Shown here: positions 6,759-8,407 of the stretch, piece by piece
How the letters are laid out: each line of letters begins with the position of its first letter
How positions within the stretch are numbered: the stretch's first letter is position 1
From: Lachnospira sp. UBA5912
GTDB lineage: Bacteria; Bacillota; Clostridia; Lachnospirales; Lachnospiraceae
Length of the DNA stretch: 8,407 bases
Assembly: GCA_002435585.1 (NCBI GenBank)
Contig: DJDY01000195.1
Span: 1-8,407 of the forward strand
Direction: 5' to 3'
The notes under the pieces: model-generated
Database searches by the model: none
What the model was told of the DNA's origin: nothing
What the model saw: only the letters and a program-made list of their open reading frames with translations
Made by a program: the position numbers and the translations under genes

Positions 6759-8340
6759 AAAAATGAATAGAAAGTTACATATATTGCATAGGATAACTAG
6801 TGCATGTGTATCAGTTACATTTGCCGGTATATTCACTATGAGTTCAGTATTTCAGGGAATACATGTGACAGGCAGTGACAATAATATATTTTCTCCGGTT
6901 AATGTCAGTGCAGCTGATAACAGCGAGATAACTCTTAAAATATGTAACTGGGAAGAGTATATAGACGAAGGTGGCTGGGATGATTCTGAAACGATAGATC
7001 TTGAGAGTGGTAATATAAAGGGTGAGAATTCCATGGTGCAGGATTTCGAGGAATGGTACTATAAAACCTACGGCAAGAAGGTAAAAGTTGAGTACAGCTG
7101 TCTTGGAACCAATGAGGAACTTTATAATATGCTCACTCTTGGAGATGAATATGACCTTATATGTCCATCGGAATATATGTTTATGAAACTTATGACAGAG
7201 GGATGGCTTGAGCCTTATTCAGAGCAGTTTTATGATAAGAGTATTAAGGAAAACTATTATGCCAGGGGTGTTTCCCCATTTATAAAGAAAGTATTTGATG
7301 AAAATAAGATAAATGGAGAGTCGTGGAGCAAGTATGCGGCAGGTTATATGTGGGGCGTTACGGGGATTGTATACAATCCTGAAGAGGTAACCAGGGAAGA
7401 AGCTTCAACATGGACTATTATCAATAATGATAAGTTTAGAAGAAGGATAACTATCAAAGATAATGTAAGGGATACAATGTTTGCAGCAATTGGTGCAGTT
7501 AAGTCAGATAAGCTTACAGATCCTTCGTTTATTAACCAGCCCGATTATAAGGAAAAGCTGGCTGCGGAAATGAATGACACATCGGATGGAGCTATTGAGA
7601 GTGTGCAGGAATATTTACAGCAGGCAAAGGACAATGTATATTCATTTGAGACTGACAGTGCTAAGGTTGATATAGTGAATGGAAGGGTAAGTGCAAGTTA
7701 CCAGTGGTCAGGTGATGCTGTGTATACAATAGGACAGGGAGCCGATTCTGATATGCAGTTAAGTTTTGCTGTACCAGAGGAAAGCACTAACATTTACTTT
7801 GATGGTTGGGCTATGTTAAAGTCGGGAATTAATGGCGACGAGGAGAAAAAACAGGCAGCAGAAAGCTTCGTTAACTTCATATCGATGCCTGAAAATGCGG
7901 TAAGAAATATGTATTATATAGGTTACACATCTGCTATATCAGGTGGTGACAGTAATGTTATATATGATTATGCAAAGTGGAACTATGGATATGATTCGAT
8001 AGTTGAGAAAACTGGTGAGGAGCAGGAGGCAGCCGATTATTCGCTTGGTTATTTTTTCTCTGGCATATCGGATGATAAGAATTATACATTTAGGACAACT
8101 AAGGATGAAACGGAGGGTCAGCTTTTTGCACAGTATCCAACAGAGGATATTATGGGCAGGAGTGCTGTTATGCAATATTTTGATACAGACAAGACAGCAA
8201 AGATTAATCAGATGTGGATTAATGTAAGATGTTTTAATATTAACAGAGTGCCAGTCTGGGTATGGTTCCTTACAGGTGCGGTTATATTGCTGCTTATTGT
8301 GTTTAAGATTGTATGTGTGATAAGGAAACGAAACGTATAA
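6751..8340 (+). CDS. potD: Spermidine/putrescine-binding protein PotD, membrane-anchored long form
   Basis: Extracellular receptor that delivers polyamine to PotB-PotC. It has 529 residues against about 350 for classical PotD. A basic start and hydrophobic stretch (about 15-34) form a signal peptide or N-terminal anchor; VSA-A near residue 54 is a possible cleavage site but lies far from the hydrophobic core. There is no lipobox cysteine. The binding fold begins near 60. By eye alignment to E. coli PotD, ligand residues match: W67 and Y70 in NWEEY, S140 and Y142 in PSEY, D237 and D241, W319, D351 and Y392; W255 of E. coli is Tyr (Y349). A C-terminal membrane segment (about 500-520) ends in a basic IRKRNV tail. 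About 60 extra residues lie near 400-458. Two ATGs overlap; 6751 is chosen because AAGGAGG (6738-6744) is 6 nt away, against 3 nt for 6748. Confidence 0.92.
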   Translation: MSRKMNRKLHILHRITSACVSVTFAGIFTMSSVFQGIHVTGSDNNIFSPVNVSAADNSEITLKICNWEEYIDEGGWDDSETIDLESGNIKGENSMVQDFEEWYYKTYGKKVKVEYSCLGTNEELYNMLTLGDEYDLICPSEYMFMKLMTEGWLEPYSEQFYDKSIKENYYARGVSPFIKKVFDENKINGESWSKYAAGYMWGVTGIVYNPEEVTREEASTWTIINNDKFRRRITIKDNVRDTMFAAIGAVKSDKLTDPSFINQPDYKEKLAAEMNDTSDGAIESVQEYLQQAKDNVYSFETDSAKVDIVNGRVSASYQWSGDAVYTIGQGADSDMQLSFAVPEESTNIYFDGWAMLKSGINGDEEKKQAAESFVNFISMPENAVRNMYYIGYTSAISGGDSNVIYDYAKWNYGYDSIVEKTGEEQEAADYSLGYFFSGISDDKNYTFRTTKDETEGQLFAQYPTEDIMGRSAVMQYFDTDKTAKINQMWINVRCFNINRVPVWVWFLTGAVILLLIVFKIVCVIRKRNV

Positions 8341-8373
8341 ACTGCTTACATCATTATAGAATTTATTATACAA

Positions 8374-8407
8374 AAGTGAGTATCAAAGATAAATTTGATG
8401 CTCATTT
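8374..8407 (+). terminator. Probable intrinsic terminator of the pot operon, cut by the window end
   Basis: AAGTGAGTATCAAA (8374-8387) pairs with TTTGATGCTCATTT (8394-8407) over 14 positions, two of them G-U, around a 6-nt loop GATAAA. It starts 33 bp after the potD stop. The T-rich tail begins at 8405 and continues out of the window, so the U-run cannot be checked. Confidence 0.7.

Noticed and set aside
6796..6810. Lipobox at the cysteine in ITSAC of PotD
   Set aside because: The -3 residue is not the usual Leu/Val/Ile and the cysteine comes at the start of the hydrophobic stretch, not at its end.
7939..8373. Minus-strand open frame of 144 codons over the potD end and the terminator
   Set aside because: Shadow of potD; composition is unlike a real protein and it runs through the hairpin after the operon.

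Overview
The window is AT-rich chromosomal DNA with Ile-ATA and Arg-AGA rich codon use, strong GGAGG-type ribosome binding sites and classical sigma-A style promoters. Together with the protein families this suggests a gut-type member of the Clostridia, most likely Lachnospiraceae. That placement is inferred from composition and protein character, not from a search. I saw no tRNA, rRNA, CRISPR array, phage gene or transposase gene.

Layout. (1) Positions 51-1976, minus strand: a membrane-bound cyclic-di-GMP phosphodiesterase with about seven N-terminal membrane segments, a degenerate GGDEF domain and an EAL domain with every catalytic residue present. (2) Positions 1977-2248: a divergent intergenic region with a candidate promoter for each direction. 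(3) Positions 2249-3007, plus strand: tcdA, a ThiF/E1-like enzyme that cyclises the t6A modification of tRNA. (4) Positions 3008-3538: a 531-bp gap without a protein gene. Its left part holds two strong RNA-like structures: a GC-rich block at 3019-3093 with competing pairings, and a long hairpin at 3106-3201. Its right part is an AT-rich leader for the next operon. (5) Positions 3539-8340, plus strand: a complete polyamine ABC importer in the order potA, potB, potC, potD. It is followed by a terminator hairpin whose 3' end leaves the window.

How the genes work together. PotD captures spermidine or putrescine outside the membrane, PotB and PotC form the channel, and PotA hydrolyses ATP. potB, potC and potD are tightly packed, and potC and potD overlap by 8 bp. 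potA is separated from potB by 152 bp carrying a nested stem-loop. The phosphodiesterase and tcdA have no evident functional link to the importer.

The window is mostly ordinary housekeeping content. The points worth a second look are the structured RNA-like elements between tcdA and potA, a PotA with an apparently duplicated C-terminal regulatory (TOBE) unit, and a PotD that lacks a lipobox and instead carries a C-terminal membrane anchor. Three start codons (phosphodiesterase, potA, potC) and the exact potD start were set downstream of the longest ORF on ribosome-binding-site grounds. I found no clear evidence of a wholly new multi-gene system.
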